Below are positions 1-7,848 of a stretch of DNA of 64,000 nt, one piece after another; the stretch's first letter is position 1, and each line of letters starts with the position of its first letter. The position numbers were made by a program, and so were the translations under genes. The DNA comes from Janibacter limosus (lineage in GTDB: Bacteria; Actinomycetota; Actinomycetes; Actinomycetales; Dermatophilaceae): the NCBI RefSeq assembly GCF_004295485.1, contig NZ_CP036164.1, positions 3,100,001 to 3,164,000 on the forward strand, written 5' to 3'. The notes beneath the pieces are model-generated. The model saw only the letters and a list, made by a program, of their open reading frames with translations. It ran no database searches and was not told the origin of the DNA.

Positions 1-947
1 TCGGCGACGACATCCGGCGGGACGACGAAGGCATCGGTCGGCGTCGCCAGCCAGGCGAGCGCGGTGTGCGGGTCGTCGTCGGTGAGCGCGTCCATGAGCA
101 GGTCGACCGCGGCGCTCACCCGCACGTGCACCCCCGAGTCGGCGTAGGCGTGCATCCCCACGGCCAGCGGCTGCTCGCCCCCGACCCGGCGGACCCACTC
201 GAGGACCTCGCCGGGCTGGTGGATGACGTCGGCCCCGGAGTCACCGGCGGCGTCGACGGGGAAGGTCAGGGTGCCCGCTCCACGCGAGGCCAGACCCTTC
301 TTGTACCGCCAGGCGCGGCTGCGCGGCAGGTCGATCGCGAGCACGTCGGCGCCCCACGACAGCAGCGTCTCGAGCGGGCCCATCTCGGCCCCGGCCCCGA
401 CGAGCAGCGCGCGGTGGCCCGGCAGCGCCAGCCACTCCGGGTGGTCGATGACCTCGGCGACCGCCGCGGCGAAGGACGGCTCGACGATGCCCCTGTCGAC
501 CCAGGCACCGAGCTGGCCGCGCAGCTCCTCGCCCTCGATCTCGCGGCCGTCGACGGGGACCCGCAGCCGGGTGACCGGCTCGGCGGTGCCGCGCACGCTC
601 TCCGTGCCGAAGGGGGCGGAGCCGGTCGGCATCGTCAGCTCGGCCGCCTCGAGCGGCACCTCGTCGCCAGCGGCGTCGACCAGGACCATCCGGCGGCGCA
701 TCGACGCGAGCCCGTCGGTCGCGATCCGCGCGGCCCGGTCGGCGGACCCGGCACTGGCGGCGGTCACGTCGTGGACGTGGTCGACGTAGTCCTTGCGCCA
801 GTCACCCGTGTCGTCGATGCGCTGGGCGAGCTCGGGGTCGACCCCGCGGACGGAGTCGGCGAGCACCCCTCTCGTCGTCGTGGTCGTCGACCGCCTGCCC
901 TGGTCGTCGGCCGGGAAGTGCACGCCCGCTGAGATCTCGTCGCTCAT
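1..947 (-). CDS. Uncharacterised Rossmann-like protein (C-terminus cut by window edge)
   Basis: Translating the minus strand from the ATG at 947 gives an open frame of 315 codons that runs off the left edge, so the C-terminus is missing. The start is preceded by a purine-rich GGATGAGGG. About two thirds of the way along is GHRALLVGAGAEMG followed by a strand ending AIDLP, which looks like the glycine-rich turn and acidic beta-2 end of a Rossmann nucleotide-binding fold. The N-terminal third is charged and has no motif I know. I do not recognise the family; an SDR-like or methyltransferase-like fold is possible but unproven. The opposite strand also has long frames, but this one has the motif, a plausible start and the same direction as the next gene, 32 bp away. 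Confidence 0.7.
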   Translation of the reverse strand, partial: MSDEISAGVHFPADDQGRRSTTTTTRGVLADSVRGVDPELAQRIDDTGDWRKDYVDHVHDVTAASAGSADRAARIATDGLASMRRRMVLVDAAGDEVPLEAAELTMPTGSAPFGTESVRGTAEPVTRLRVPVDGREIEGEELRGQLGAWVDRGIVEPSFAAAVAEVIDHPEWLALPGHRALLVGAGAEMGPLETLLSWGADVLAIDLPRSRAWRYKKGLASRGAGTLTFPVDAAGDSGADVIHQPGEVLEWVRRVGGEQPLAVGMHAYADSGVHVRVSAAVDLLMDALTDDDPHTALAWLATPTDAFVVPPDVVA

Positions 948-979
948 GCCCTCATCCTGTGGCCGCCGTCACAGGTAAA

Positions 980-1900
980 TCAAATGGCGTCCACGAGCGC
1001 TCGGACCACGCTCGCCGCGTCGGTCTCGGCGGTGAGGTGGTCGACGCCGACCCCGGCGTAGAGGGGGGTGTAGTCGGTGTCACCGCGCTCGCGCCCGGCG
1101 GCGTGCTCGCCCCTGGCGTCGCCGGTCATCGCGTCCTCGTCGCCGCTCCACCGCCGGACGAAGGGGGTGGCGACCGCCCGTCCGCCGAACTCCCGCGGCC
1201 ACGCGATGTCCTGGGCGACGTCGTGGACCCGCGAGTACCGGGTGTCGTCGGCGGCGACGAGCGCGGTCCTGGCCTGCGGCGTGTTGTCGGCCTCGACGCA
1301 GGTGAGGAAGGGGGTGCCGCACCACACGCCGGCCGCTCCCTTGCCCAGCGCCCGGGCCACGTCGTCGGCGGTCGAGATGCCCCCGGCGGCGAGCACGGGA
1401 CGGTCGGTAGCGCCGAGGGCGAGGTCGAGGATCGCCTCGGTGCCCATCTCGTCACGGCCGTGTCCGCCCCCTTCGCCACCGCGGGCAATGATGAGGTCCG
1501 CCCCGGCCGCGAGGGCCATCTCCAGGTCGGCCGCGTTGCCCACCTGGCAGGCGGTGCGCAGGCCCGCGTCACGCAGCCGGGCCACCGGCTCAGTGACGTC
1601 GCCGAAGGAGACCGACACGAGGGCCGGTCGCTGCTCGCCCGCGAGCGCGATGACCGCGTCGAGCTGGGTGGAGCGCTGCGGAACCCAGGCCATCAGACCG
1701 ATGCCGAAGGGGGTGCCTCCCGCGCCCGCGAGCGCCGCCTGCTCCGCGATCCACTCGGGCGAGGCGCTCCCGCGCGCCCCGATCATGCCCAGACCACCGG
1801 CCGAGGAGACGGCATGCGCGAGGCGACCTCCGGCGACGCCGGCCATGGGCGCGCAGACGATCGGGTGACGGATGCCGAGCAGGTCGATGAGAGCAGCCAT
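980..1900 (-). CDS. Nitronate monooxygenase family FMN protein (NPD/2-nitropropane dioxygenase)
   Basis: A 306-residue TIM-barrel flavoprotein. It begins MAALIDLLGIRHPIVCAPMAG, the family's typical N-terminus, so I chose the ATG at 1900 over longer frames that run into the divergent gene. Characteristic pieces are GLGMIGARG, the glycine/histidine block ARGGEGGGHGR in mid-protein (FMN phosphate and active-site loop) and VLAAGGIS towards the end. Known members oxidise alkyl nitronates to carbonyl compounds plus nitrite using O2; many bacterial relatives have unknown natural substrates, and enoyl reductase FabK is a related fold. The gene is divergent from the cyclophilin gene with only about 46 bp between start codons, and lies just upstream of the uncharacterised gene at the left edge. 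Confidence 0.85.
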   Translation of the reverse strand: MAALIDLLGIRHPIVCAPMAGVAGGRLAHAVSSAGGLGMIGARGSASPEWIAEQAALAGAGGTPFGIGLMAWVPQRSTQLDAVIALAGEQRPALVSVSFGDVTEPVARLRDAGLRTACQVGNAADLEMALAAGADLIIARGGEGGGHGRDEMGTEAILDLALGATDRPVLAAGGISTADDVARALGKGAAGVWCGTPFLTCVEADNTPQARTALVAADDTRYSRVHDVAQDIAWPREFGGRAVATPFVRRWSGDEDAMTGDARGEHAAGRERGDTDYTPLYAGVGVDHLTAETDAASVVRALVDAI

Positions 1901-1946
1901 GCCCTCATCATGCGCCCGAGCAGCCGCTCTTCGTAGACTCCGCTCC

Positions 1947-2627
1947 ATGATCCGACGCGCACTGCCCGCCATCGCCGCCGCCAGCCTCCTCGCCCTGACG
2001 GGGTGCGGCACCGACTCGGGGGGCAGCGCGGCGAGCTCGTCCGCCGCCTCCCCCTCGACCACGACGATCAGCGGCAAGACCGAGTGCCCGCCGGAGGGCG
2101 GGGCAAAGGTGCGGGTGACGGCCTTCGAGCAGGCGCCGCCGATGTGCATCGACCCCAAGAAGGCGTACACGGCGACGATCGCGACCGACGAGGGCGACGT
2201 GACGGTGAAGCTCGACGCCAAGAAGGCGCCGACGACGGTCAACAACTTCGTCGTGCTCGCCCGGTACAAGTACTACGACGGGCTGACCTTCCACCGCGTC
2301 ATCCAGGGCTTCATGGCGCAGGGCGGCGACCCGGTCGGTGACGGCAGCGGCGGCCCGGGCTACCAGTTCAAGGACGAGCTGCCCAAGGCCGGCGAGTACG
2401 AGGTCGGCTCGATCGCGATGGCCAACGCCGGGCCGGACACCAACGGCTCGCAGTTCTTCATCGTCACCGGTGATGCGGGTGTCGGGTTGCCGCCGAGCTA
2501 CAGCCTCTTCGGCAAGGTCACCCAGGGCATGGAGGCCGTCACCGCGATCGAGGACGACGGGTCCATGGGCGACGGCCCGCCGAGGGCGATCCACACCATC
2601 AAGAGCGTGACGATCACCGAGAAGTAG
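1947..2627 (+). CDS. Lipoprotein peptidyl-prolyl cis-trans isomerase, cyclophilin type
   Basis: 226 residues. The N-terminus MIRRALPAIAAASLLALTGC is a lipoprotein signal with lipobox LTGC, so the mature protein is predicted to be anchored to the outer face of the membrane by Cys20. A Ser/Thr linker follows, then a complete cyclophilin domain with FHRVIQGFMAQGGDP, containing the catalytic Arg, and GSQFFIVTG. It should accelerate prolyl isomerisation during folding of exported proteins. I placed the start at 1947 because upstream in-frame codons would spoil the signal peptide. The alkyltransferase-like gene starts 2 bp after the stop, so the two are probably co-transcribed, although their functions are not obviously linked. 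Confidence 0.9.
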   Translation: MIRRALPAIAAASLLALTGCGTDSGGSAASSSAASPSTTTISGKTECPPEGGAKVRVTAFEQAPPMCIDPKKAYTATIATDEGDVTVKLDAKKAPTTVNNFVVLARYKYYDGLTFHRVIQGFMAQGGDPVGDGSGGPGYQFKDELPKAGEYEVGSIAMANAGPDTNGSQFFIVTGDAGVGLPPSYSLFGKVTQGMEAVTAIEDDGSMGDGPPRAIHTIKSVTITEK

Positions 2628-2629
2628 TC

Positions 2630-2968
2630 ATGGACGATGTCCTCGTCGAGAGGGTCCTGCGCGCGGTGGAGCTCGTCCCGCGGGGCAGGGTCATCTCGTA
2701 CGGGGACATCGCCGCACTCGTCGGGACCGGTCCACGACAGGTCGGCTGGGTCCTGCGCGAGTACGGCAGCGGTGTCACCTGGTGGCGGGTGGTCAACGCC
2801 TCCGGGGACGCACCGCAGCACAAGCGGTCAGAGGTCTTCGAGCACTGGGCCACGGAGAGCATCACGGTCAAGCCCAACGGCCTGGGCTGCCGGATCGCCG
2901 AGTACCGGGTCGACCTCGAGGAGCTGGCGCGCGCCCACGCGGCCGCCACCGCCGACTTGGGCGGCTGA
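2630..2968 (+). CDS. Alkyltransferase-like (ATL) DNA-damage recognition protein
   Basis: 112 residues, matching the DNA-binding domain of O6-alkylguanine-DNA alkyltransferases. PRGRVISYGDIAALVG is the conserved helix region. Where active alkyltransferases carry PCHRV, this protein has TWWRVV, so the alkyl-acceptor cysteine is replaced by Trp. That is the signature of ATL proteins, which flip and bind O6-alkylguanine and pass the lesion to nucleotide excision repair rather than repairing it themselves. It starts 2 bp after the cyclophilin stop and is followed by a hairpin at the convergent junction with the MFS gene. Confidence 0.85.
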   Translation: MDDVLVERVLRAVELVPRGRVISYGDIAALVGTGPRQVGWVLREYGSGVTWWRVVNASGDAPQHKRSEVFEHWATESITVKPNGLGCRIAEYRVDLEELARAHAAATADLGG

Positions 2969-3011
2969 CGCGCGCCACACTGGCCTCAGGATTATCGGGT
3001 GACCCGAGAAT

Positions 3012-3052
3012 CCTCGCCTTCGCAAGAGTCTTGAACCCATGCGAAGGCGAGG
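3012..3052. terminator. Hairpin between convergent genes
   Basis: A perfect 13-bp inverted repeat (3012-3024 and 3040-3052, arm CCTCGCCTTCGCA) with a 15-nt loop lies between the convergent alkyltransferase-like and MFS genes. There is no T-run, as is usual in high-GC actinobacteria. The arm contains a form of the window-wide CCTTCG motif. It probably terminates transcription from both sides. Confidence 0.6.
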
Positions 3053-3070
3053 TAACTCTTGTCGAGCAGC

Positions 3071-4588
3071 TCAGGCGCCGGGGCGACCCTGGTGACGCAT
3101 CTGCTCGAGCGCGAGCGCGGCGAGCGCACCGATGACGAGGACCGCGGCGGGCAGCAGCAGCGACTCGGCGAAGGCCGACGACAGCGCCTCGGCGATGGCC
3201 GGGGGCAGGGCTGCGGGACCGCCGGCGGCGCTCCCTTCGCCGGACCCGAAGCTCTCCGCGGCCTGCGGGCCGAGGTGCGAGGCGATCCGCGCCGACATGA
3301 GCGCGGCGATCGCCGCCGACCCGATGACCGACCCGACCTGACGGGTCGTGTTGTAGATGCCCGCCCCGGCACCGGCGAGCTGGATCGGCAGGTTGCGGTT
3401 GGCGGTCGTGGCGAGCGGGCCCCAGATGAAGGCGCCGGTCACACCGATGAAGGTCATCGCCACGCACACCGCGACGATCGAGGAGTCGGGGGTCATCAGG
3501 CGGCTGAGGACGAAGAGGGTCACGGCGAAACCGGCCAGGCCGACGGTGGGCAGGGTCCGCGGGTGGATCCGGTCGACGAGCTGGCCGACGGGGCGGGCCA
3601 GCGCGATCGAGGCGATCGCCTGGGGCGCCATGAGCAGCGCGGCCTCGGTCGGCGAGTAGCCGCGCACGCTCTGCAGCCACACGAGGAGGGGGAACATCAT
3701 CGCCGTCACGGACAACCCCATCGTGGTGATGGCGAGGTTGGACAGGGAGAAGTTGCGGTCGCGGAAGAGCCCGAGGGGCACGAGCGGCTCCTTGGGGCCG
3801 CGCGCCTGCCAGGCGATGAAGCCCACGAGGACCAGGAGGCCGATACCGATGAGCACGGGGATCGTGATGGGCCCGACGATCTGGCCCCAGTCACGCCCTT
3901 CGCCCTCCTGCAGACCGAAGATCACGAGGAAGAGACCGACCGCGGACAGCACGACGCCGACCCAGTCCATGGCGTGGGCATGCCGCTCGAGGCTCGGCAC
4001 GAGTCGTGCGGCGGCGATGAAGCCGATGATCCCGACAGGCACGTTGATGAAGAAGATCCACTCCCAGCCGAGGGAGTCGAGCAGGAGGCCGCCGAGCAGC
4101 GGGCCGACGAGGAAGGCCACGCCGGCGGTCGCGCCCCACAGGGCCATGGCCGACCCGCGGCGCTGCGGCGGGAAGGTGCGCGTGATGACCGCCATCGTCT
4201 GCGGGGTCATCATCGACGCGCCGAGGCCCTGGACCACCCGGGCCCCGATGAGCCAGCCGATGCTCGGGGCGAGGCCGCAGGCCAAGGAGGCGGCGGTGAA
4301 GATCGCCAGCCCCAGCAGGTAGAGCCGCTTGGGGCCGAAGCGGTCACCGAAGCGACCGGTGATGAGCAGCGGCACGGCGTAGGCGAGGAGGTAGGCGCTC
4401 GTCACCCACAGCACCGGCTCGATGCCCGTGTGGAAGCCCTCCATGAGGGCGGGCGTCGCGATGGAGACGATCGAGACGTCGACGAGGATCATGAAGAACC
4501 CGACGACCAGAGCCCACAGCGCCGGCCACGGGTTGTCGGGGAACTCGTGGGCTTGGTTCGCCTGCGGGGCGCCCGTCTCGACCGTCAT
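3071..4588 (-). CDS. MFS drug exporter, DHA2 (14-TMS) type
   Basis: 505 residues with about 14 hydrophobic segments, the DHA2 proton-antiporter arrangement. The loop after helix 2 has GRFGDRFGPKRLY (motif A), and the helix-5 antiporter motif shows as GVAFLVGPLLGGLLL. The N-terminus FFMILVDVSIVSIATPAL is typical of QacA/EmrB relatives. Substrates of this family are diverse cationic or amphipathic toxins and cannot be predicted here. I chose the ATG at 4588; a longer frame adds ten unlikely residues. The next gene upstream on the same strand ends 48 bp away, so the pair may form an operon. Confidence 0.88.
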   Translation of the reverse strand: MTVETGAPQANQAHEFPDNPWPALWALVVGFFMILVDVSIVSIATPALMEGFHTGIEPVLWVTSAYLLAYAVPLLITGRFGDRFGPKRLYLLGLAIFTAASLACGLAPSIGWLIGARVVQGLGASMMTPQTMAVITRTFPPQRRGSAMALWGATAGVAFLVGPLLGGLLLDSLGWEWIFFINVPVGIIGFIAAARLVPSLERHAHAMDWVGVVLSAVGLFLVIFGLQEGEGRDWGQIVGPITIPVLIGIGLLVLVGFIAWQARGPKEPLVPLGLFRDRNFSLSNLAITTMGLSVTAMMFPLLVWLQSVRGYSPTEAALLMAPQAIASIALARPVGQLVDRIHPRTLPTVGLAGFAVTLFVLSRLMTPDSSIVAVCVAMTFIGVTGAFIWGPLATTANRNLPIQLAGAGAGIYNTTRQVGSVIGSAAIAALMSARIASHLGPQAAESFGSGEGSAAGGPAALPPAIAEALSSAFAESLLLPAAVLVIGALAALALEQMRHQGRPGA

Positions 4589-4636
4589 GGGGATGACGCT
4601 ACGCCGCCCGACCGACAACCCGGACCGACCAACCCG

Positions 4637-5479
4637 TCAGGCGAAGACCCCGTCCGGGAAGGCCCCGTTGCTCAGCGCCCGACGCACCCACGGGCGTCCC
4701 AGCTCAGCGAGTCGGGTGGCGCCGTCCTCACCGAGTGCGTCCCACGGCTCCACGGCCATCCGATCGGTGGCCTCTTCGACCCGGCGACGCAGGGCCCGCC
4801 CCTCGTCGGTCAGATCGCCCTGCGGCGTCAGCACGCCGTGATCGACCAGATCGGCCACCGCCTCGTCCCACTCCTCCTCGCTCCATCCGCGGGTCGCCCG
4901 CGCTGCGGTCACCGTGAAGCCGCGGCCGGTGGCGGTGTGGCTGACGAGCGCCTGGAGACCAGACAGCCCCTCGCCGAGGAGCGCTGCGATGTGCCCGTCG
5001 CCGCGGTGCTCGCGCACGATGGTCAGGGCGTGGAAGAGCACGAGGTGGGGTTCGCTCGGCCACGCCAGACCGGCATGTGCTGCCGAGAGCGGGCGACCAG
5101 CGACCGAGCAGGCCGACGCCGCCGTGCGGGCCAGCTCGGCCGCCTCGGCGACCTCGTCCGGGTCAAGATCGCCGAGGAGCCGACCCCACGCGCGCGAGAT
5201 GCCGCGATATCGGGCTGCTGTGACCTCCTCCGGTGAGGCCAGCGCCCACACCCCGCTCAGGTGGCGCTCCACGAGGGTGGGGTTGAAGACGAAGAAGGTC
5301 GCCGCCACCGTCCCCGGCGAGACGGCGCCCATCGGTGCCGAGCGCGAGGCGAAGTAGCACATCCGGCCACGGCGAAGTCCGATCCCGGTGAGCTCCTCCT
5401 CCACCTCCGGGGCGAAGTACCCGAAGGCGTGGAGGGTCTCGAGAGAGCGGGCGATGCGGCCGGCGTCGTGGGCGTCCAT
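4637..5479 (-). CDS. SCO6745-family protein (winged-helix-like, function unknown)
   Basis: 280 residues. The sequence RRGRMCYFASRSAPMGAVSPGTVAATFFVFNP is the hallmark of the actinobacterial SCO6745 family. The C-terminal half (WDEAVADLVDHGVLTPQGDLTDEG) reads like a winged-helix of MarR type, consistent with the family's annotation as HTH-like, but no ligand or DNA target is known. It lies between an MFS exporter and a nucleotidyltransferase, all on the minus strand with gaps of 27-48 bp. Confidence 0.75.
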   Translation of the reverse strand: MDAHDAGRIARSLETLHAFGYFAPEVEEELTGIGLRRGRMCYFASRSAPMGAVSPGTVAATFFVFNPTLVERHLSGVWALASPEEVTAARYRGISRAWGRLLGDLDPDEVAEAAELARTAASACSVAGRPLSAAHAGLAWPSEPHLVLFHALTIVREHRGDGHIAALLGEGLSGLQALVSHTATGRGFTVTAARATRGWSEEEWDEAVADLVDHGVLTPQGDLTDEGRALRRRVEEATDRMAVEPWDALGEDGATRLAELGRPWVRRALSNGAFPDGVFA

Positions 5480-5506
5480 GGCTCATGTCTACCCGCTCGC
5501 GGCTCC

Positions 5507-6067
5507 TCACTCCTGGGGCGAGTCCCTGTCCTCGCCCGTTGCCAGGTCGCCGCACTCGATCTCGTCGGCGCCGTGCCGACGCAGGTAGGCGCCGGCGCCG
5601 CGGTCGCCCGCGAGCTCGGCGACGAGCGGGGCCCAGTGGTCGCGCCCGATGAGCACCGGATGGCCGACGACGCCCGAGTACACCGCCCGACGAAGGGAGT
5701 CTCCCCGCACCTCTCCCTCCAGCAGCCGCGCGGCCACCTCGGCGGTGACGTCCGGCAGGTCGACGAGGTGGATCAGCGCGGCGGTCGCGCTGGTCGGGTC
5801 GAGGGCGCGCAGGCCGTGGGCGAGCGAGGCGCCGAGCCCGTCGGCCCAGTCGGGGCAGTGCGTGTAGTCGGTGCGCGGCAGCGCCAGCTCTGCGGCAGGT
5901 CCGCTCGCGCCGAGGACGACGGTGACTGCGGCACAACCCCCTTCGTCCAGGACGCTGACCGCCCGGGCCAGCCACGAGGTCCCGTCGGGGTCGGACTTGA
6001 GGGCCTTGGGCATCCCCATGCGGCGCCCGGCTCCGGCGGCCAGCAGCAGTCCCTGCACCCTGTCCAT
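5507..6067 (-). CDS. MobA/MocA-like nucleotidyltransferase
   Basis: 186 residues. The N-terminus GLLLAAGAGRRMGMPKALK is the nucleotide-binding signature LLAAGxGxRMGxPKAL of the MobA-like NTP transferase superfamily, and HLVDLPDV in the middle matches the metal-binding DxP step. MocA-type relatives attach CMP to molybdopterin, while others activate different substrates. No molybdoenzyme gene is visible nearby, so the substrate is open. A GTG at 6073 is an alternative start, but the ATG at 6067 fits the family better. The promoter side of the gene is occupied by a three-copy dyad repeat. Confidence 0.8.
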   Translation of the reverse strand: MDRVQGLLLAAGAGRRMGMPKALKSDPDGTSWLARAVSVLDEGGCAAVTVVLGASGPAAELALPRTDYTHCPDWADGLGASLAHGLRALDPTSATAALIHLVDLPDVTAEVAARLLEGEVRGDSLRRAVYSGVVGHPVLIGRDHWAPLVAELAGDRGAGAYLRRHGADEIECGDLATGEDRDSPQE

Positions 6068-6155
6068 GCGCACGACCTTAAGGAAATTCGCACCCGCGTG
6101 CGCACGACCTTAAGGAAATTCGCACCCACGTGCGCACGACCTTAAGGAGATGCGA
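6068..6155. repeat. Family A dyad repeat, three tandem copies (32-bp period)
   Basis: Three copies begin at 6068, 6100 and 6132. The core is an imperfect palindrome: arms GCGCA and TGCGC flank CCTTAAGG, with 3-nt spacers. The first two copies have a changed right arm (AAATTCGC). The array fills the divergent region between the MobA-like gene and tetR. The same core occurs at 17996-18019, and three times inside the GT-C gene at 28667-28774. Confidence 0.85.
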
Positions 6156-6168
6156 CTCCTTGACCGGA

Positions 6169-6206
6169 CACTGAACGCACGTTTAGTGTGCTGAACGTGA
6201 GTTCAG
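6169..6206. promoter_or_regulatory. Two adjacent palindromes, probable TetR operators
   Basis: The first dyad, 6169-6188, pairs CACTGAACG with CGTTTAGTG around CA (one mismatch). The second, 6191-6206, pairs CTGAAC with GTTCAG around GTGA. Both carry the TGAAC/GTTCA half-site common for TetR proteins and overlap the first codons of the tetR gene, so autoregulation of the TetR-ABC operon is likely (inference). Confidence 0.6.
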
Positions 6207-6868
6207 CAACCGACGATCGCACCGCCCGGGCGCGGGTGCGCGATGCCGCCCTCGAGCTCTTCGCCGCTCACGGTGAGGACCGGGTGACCATGCGCCAGGT
6301 CGCCGAGCTGGCCGATGTCTCCCCCGCCCTCGTCGTCCACCACTTCGGCTCCAAGGCCGGCCTGCGCGAGGCGGTCGTCGAGCACGTCCGGGCGTGGATG
6401 GACGAGCTCTTCGACCTCTCGACCGACACCGGCCTGGCCGAGGACATGCAGGCCGGCGAGTGGTCCTCGATCGGCGAGGTGCTCCAGCAGGCTCTGCCCG
6501 AGGGCTCCCCCGTCATCCCCTACCTGCGTCGGCTGCTGATGACCGGCGACCCGGTCGCCACCCAGCTGCTGCGCGACTGGCACCGCCGCACCGTCGAGAT
6601 CTTCCGCGCGTGGGATGCCGCCGGCAAGCTCATCGCCGGGCCCGACCCCGAGACCCGCGCCGCCCTGGCGATGTCCTCCGACCTCGGGACCCTCTTCCTC
6701 GCCGATCACTGGCACCAGGTCCTGGGCTTCGACCCCCTCCACGGGGCGGGCCTGGCTCGCTGGGCCGACGAGGCGATGCGCTTCTATGCAGCAATATTGC
6801 CCTCATCCGATACAGGTGAAGACAGCGCGATCGGGACCCAGCCCCCTTCGCTCGAGGAGACCCCATGA
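6197..6868 (+). CDS. TetR-family regulator of the adjacent ABC exporter
   Basis: About 223 residues. The N-terminal TetR helix-turn-helix is clear: RDAALELFAAHGEDRVTMRQVAELADVSPALVVHHFGSKAGL. The C-terminal ligand domain has no diagnostic motif. The start is uncertain: GTG at 6188 or GTG at 6197, both inside the operator palindromes, which suggests a very short or absent leader. The stop overlaps the start of the ABC ATPase gene in an ATGA, so regulator, ATPase and permease form one operon. The usual arrangement is repression relieved by a transported toxic ligand. Confidence 0.88.
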   Translation: MSSATDDRTARARVRDAALELFAAHGEDRVTMRQVAELADVSPALVVHHFGSKAGLREAVVEHVRAWMDELFDLSTDTGLAEDMQAGEWSSIGEVLQQALPEGSPVIPYLRRLLMTGDPVATQLLRDWHRRTVEIFRAWDAAGKLIAGPDPETRAALAMSSDLGTLFLADHWHQVLGFDPLHGAGLARWADEAMRFYAAILPSSDTGEDSAIGTQPPSLEETP

Positions 6869-7848
6869 GCACGTCAGCCATCATCGACGCCCGCGGCCTG
6901 CACAAGACCTACGGCCACACCCACGCCCTCGACGGGCTGGACCTGAGCGTGGCTCCCGGCGAGGTGCACGGGTTCCTCGGACCCAACGGCGCGGGCAAGT
7001 CCACGACCATCCGCGTCCTCCTCGGACTCACTCGGGCCGAGGCCGGTGAGGTGAGCGTGCTCGGCGGTGATCCGTGGCACGACGCCGTCGAGCTGCACCG
7101 GCGGCTCGCCTACGTCCCCGCCGGCGTCACCCTCTGGCCCGGCCTGACCGGCGGCCAGTGCATCGACGTCCTCGGCAGGGCGCACGGCGGTCTGGACGAG
7201 GCGCGCCGCGCGGACCTCGTCGAGCGATTCGACCTCGACACCCGCAAGCGGACGCGCGACTACTCCACCGGCAACAAGCAGAAGGTCTCGCTCATCTCCG
7301 CCCTCGCCGCGGACGTCGACCTGCTGCTCCTCGACGAGCCGACCTCGGGCCTCGACCCACTCATGGAGCAGGTCTTCCAGGACGTGGTCCGCGAGCGCGT
7401 CGCCGACGGCACGACGGTGCTGCTCTCGAGCCACATCCTCGGTGAGGTCGAGGCGCTGGCCGACCGGGTGAGCATCATCCGCGCCGGCCGGACCGTCACC
7501 ACGGGCACGCTCGCCGACCTGCGCCGCAGCACGAGCAGCCACGTGCATGCCGTCACCGACGCCGCCCCCGGCCTCGCCGGGCTGGCCGGCGTCACCGCGC
7601 TGGACGAAGGGAGCATCGACGGCCGCTTCGACACCCGCTGTCACGTCGAGGCGACCGCGGTGAGCGAGGTCGTCGGCCGGATCCACGCCGCCGGGGTGCA
7701 CACGCTGACCATCACCCCGCCGAGCCTGGACGACCTCTTCCTCGAGCAGTACCGGGAGGGGGACTCCCTTCGAGACGGCCGCGGGGCGGCCTCCGCCCAC
7801 GCGGAACGTGGGACCCAAGGGAGCGACGGGGTCGGGGTGCAGCGGTGA
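6865..7848 (+). CDS. ABC transporter ATP-binding protein (antibiotic/polyketide export type)
   Basis: 327 residues. Walker A is GPNGAGKST at 39-47 and Walker B is LLLLDEPTSGLD. The signature motif reads YSTGNKQK instead of LSGGQ, a variant common in DrrA/TnrB-like exporters. The C-terminal ~30 residues (from DSLRDGRGAAS) are low-complexity and are encoded by DNA resembling the family B repeat described elsewhere in this window, so they may be a repeat-derived tail rather than part of the ancestral protein. The gene overlaps tetR upstream (ATGA) and the permease downstream (GTGA). Confidence 0.9.
   Translation: MSTSAIIDARGLHKTYGHTHALDGLDLSVAPGEVHGFLGPNGAGKSTTIRVLLGLTRAEAGEVSVLGGDPWHDAVELHRRLAYVPAGVTLWPGLTGGQCIDVLGRAHGGLDEARRADLVERFDLDTRKRTRDYSTGNKQKVSLISALAADVDLLLLDEPTSGLDPLMEQVFQDVVRERVADGTTVLLSSHILGEVEALADRVSIIRAGRTVTTGTLADLRRSTSSHVHAVTDAAPGLAGLAGVTALDEGSIDGRFDTRCHVEATAVSEVVGRIHAAGVHTLTITPPSLDDLFLEQYREGDSLRDGRGAASAHAERGTQGSDGVGVQR
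7764..7816. repeat. Diverged family B repeat inside the ATPase gene
   Basis: CTTCGAGACGG-C-GCGGGGCG followed by CCTCC matches the reverse orientation of the family B repeat seen at 15463-15501, 22708-22746 and 43938-43974. Downstream it adds a small hairpin (CCCACG/CGTGGG). It encodes part of the C-terminal tail of the ATP-binding protein. Confidence 0.5.

Noticed and set aside
66..932. Long plus-strand reading frame opposite the left-edge gene
   Set aside because: Arg/Val/Gly/His-rich composition typical of an antisense frame in GC-rich DNA. The minus strand has the Rossmann motif and a proper start.
3059..5236. 725-codon plus-strand frame opposite the MFS and SCO6745 genes
   Set aside because: Low-complexity Asp/Glu/Arg/Gly/His composition and no domain; both minus-strand genes beneath it are clear family members.
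6068..6155. Three regularly spaced repeats considered as a CRISPR remnant
   Set aside because: Dyad core with nearly identical 8-nt gaps instead of unique spacers, no cas genes, and same core found inside a coding sequence.
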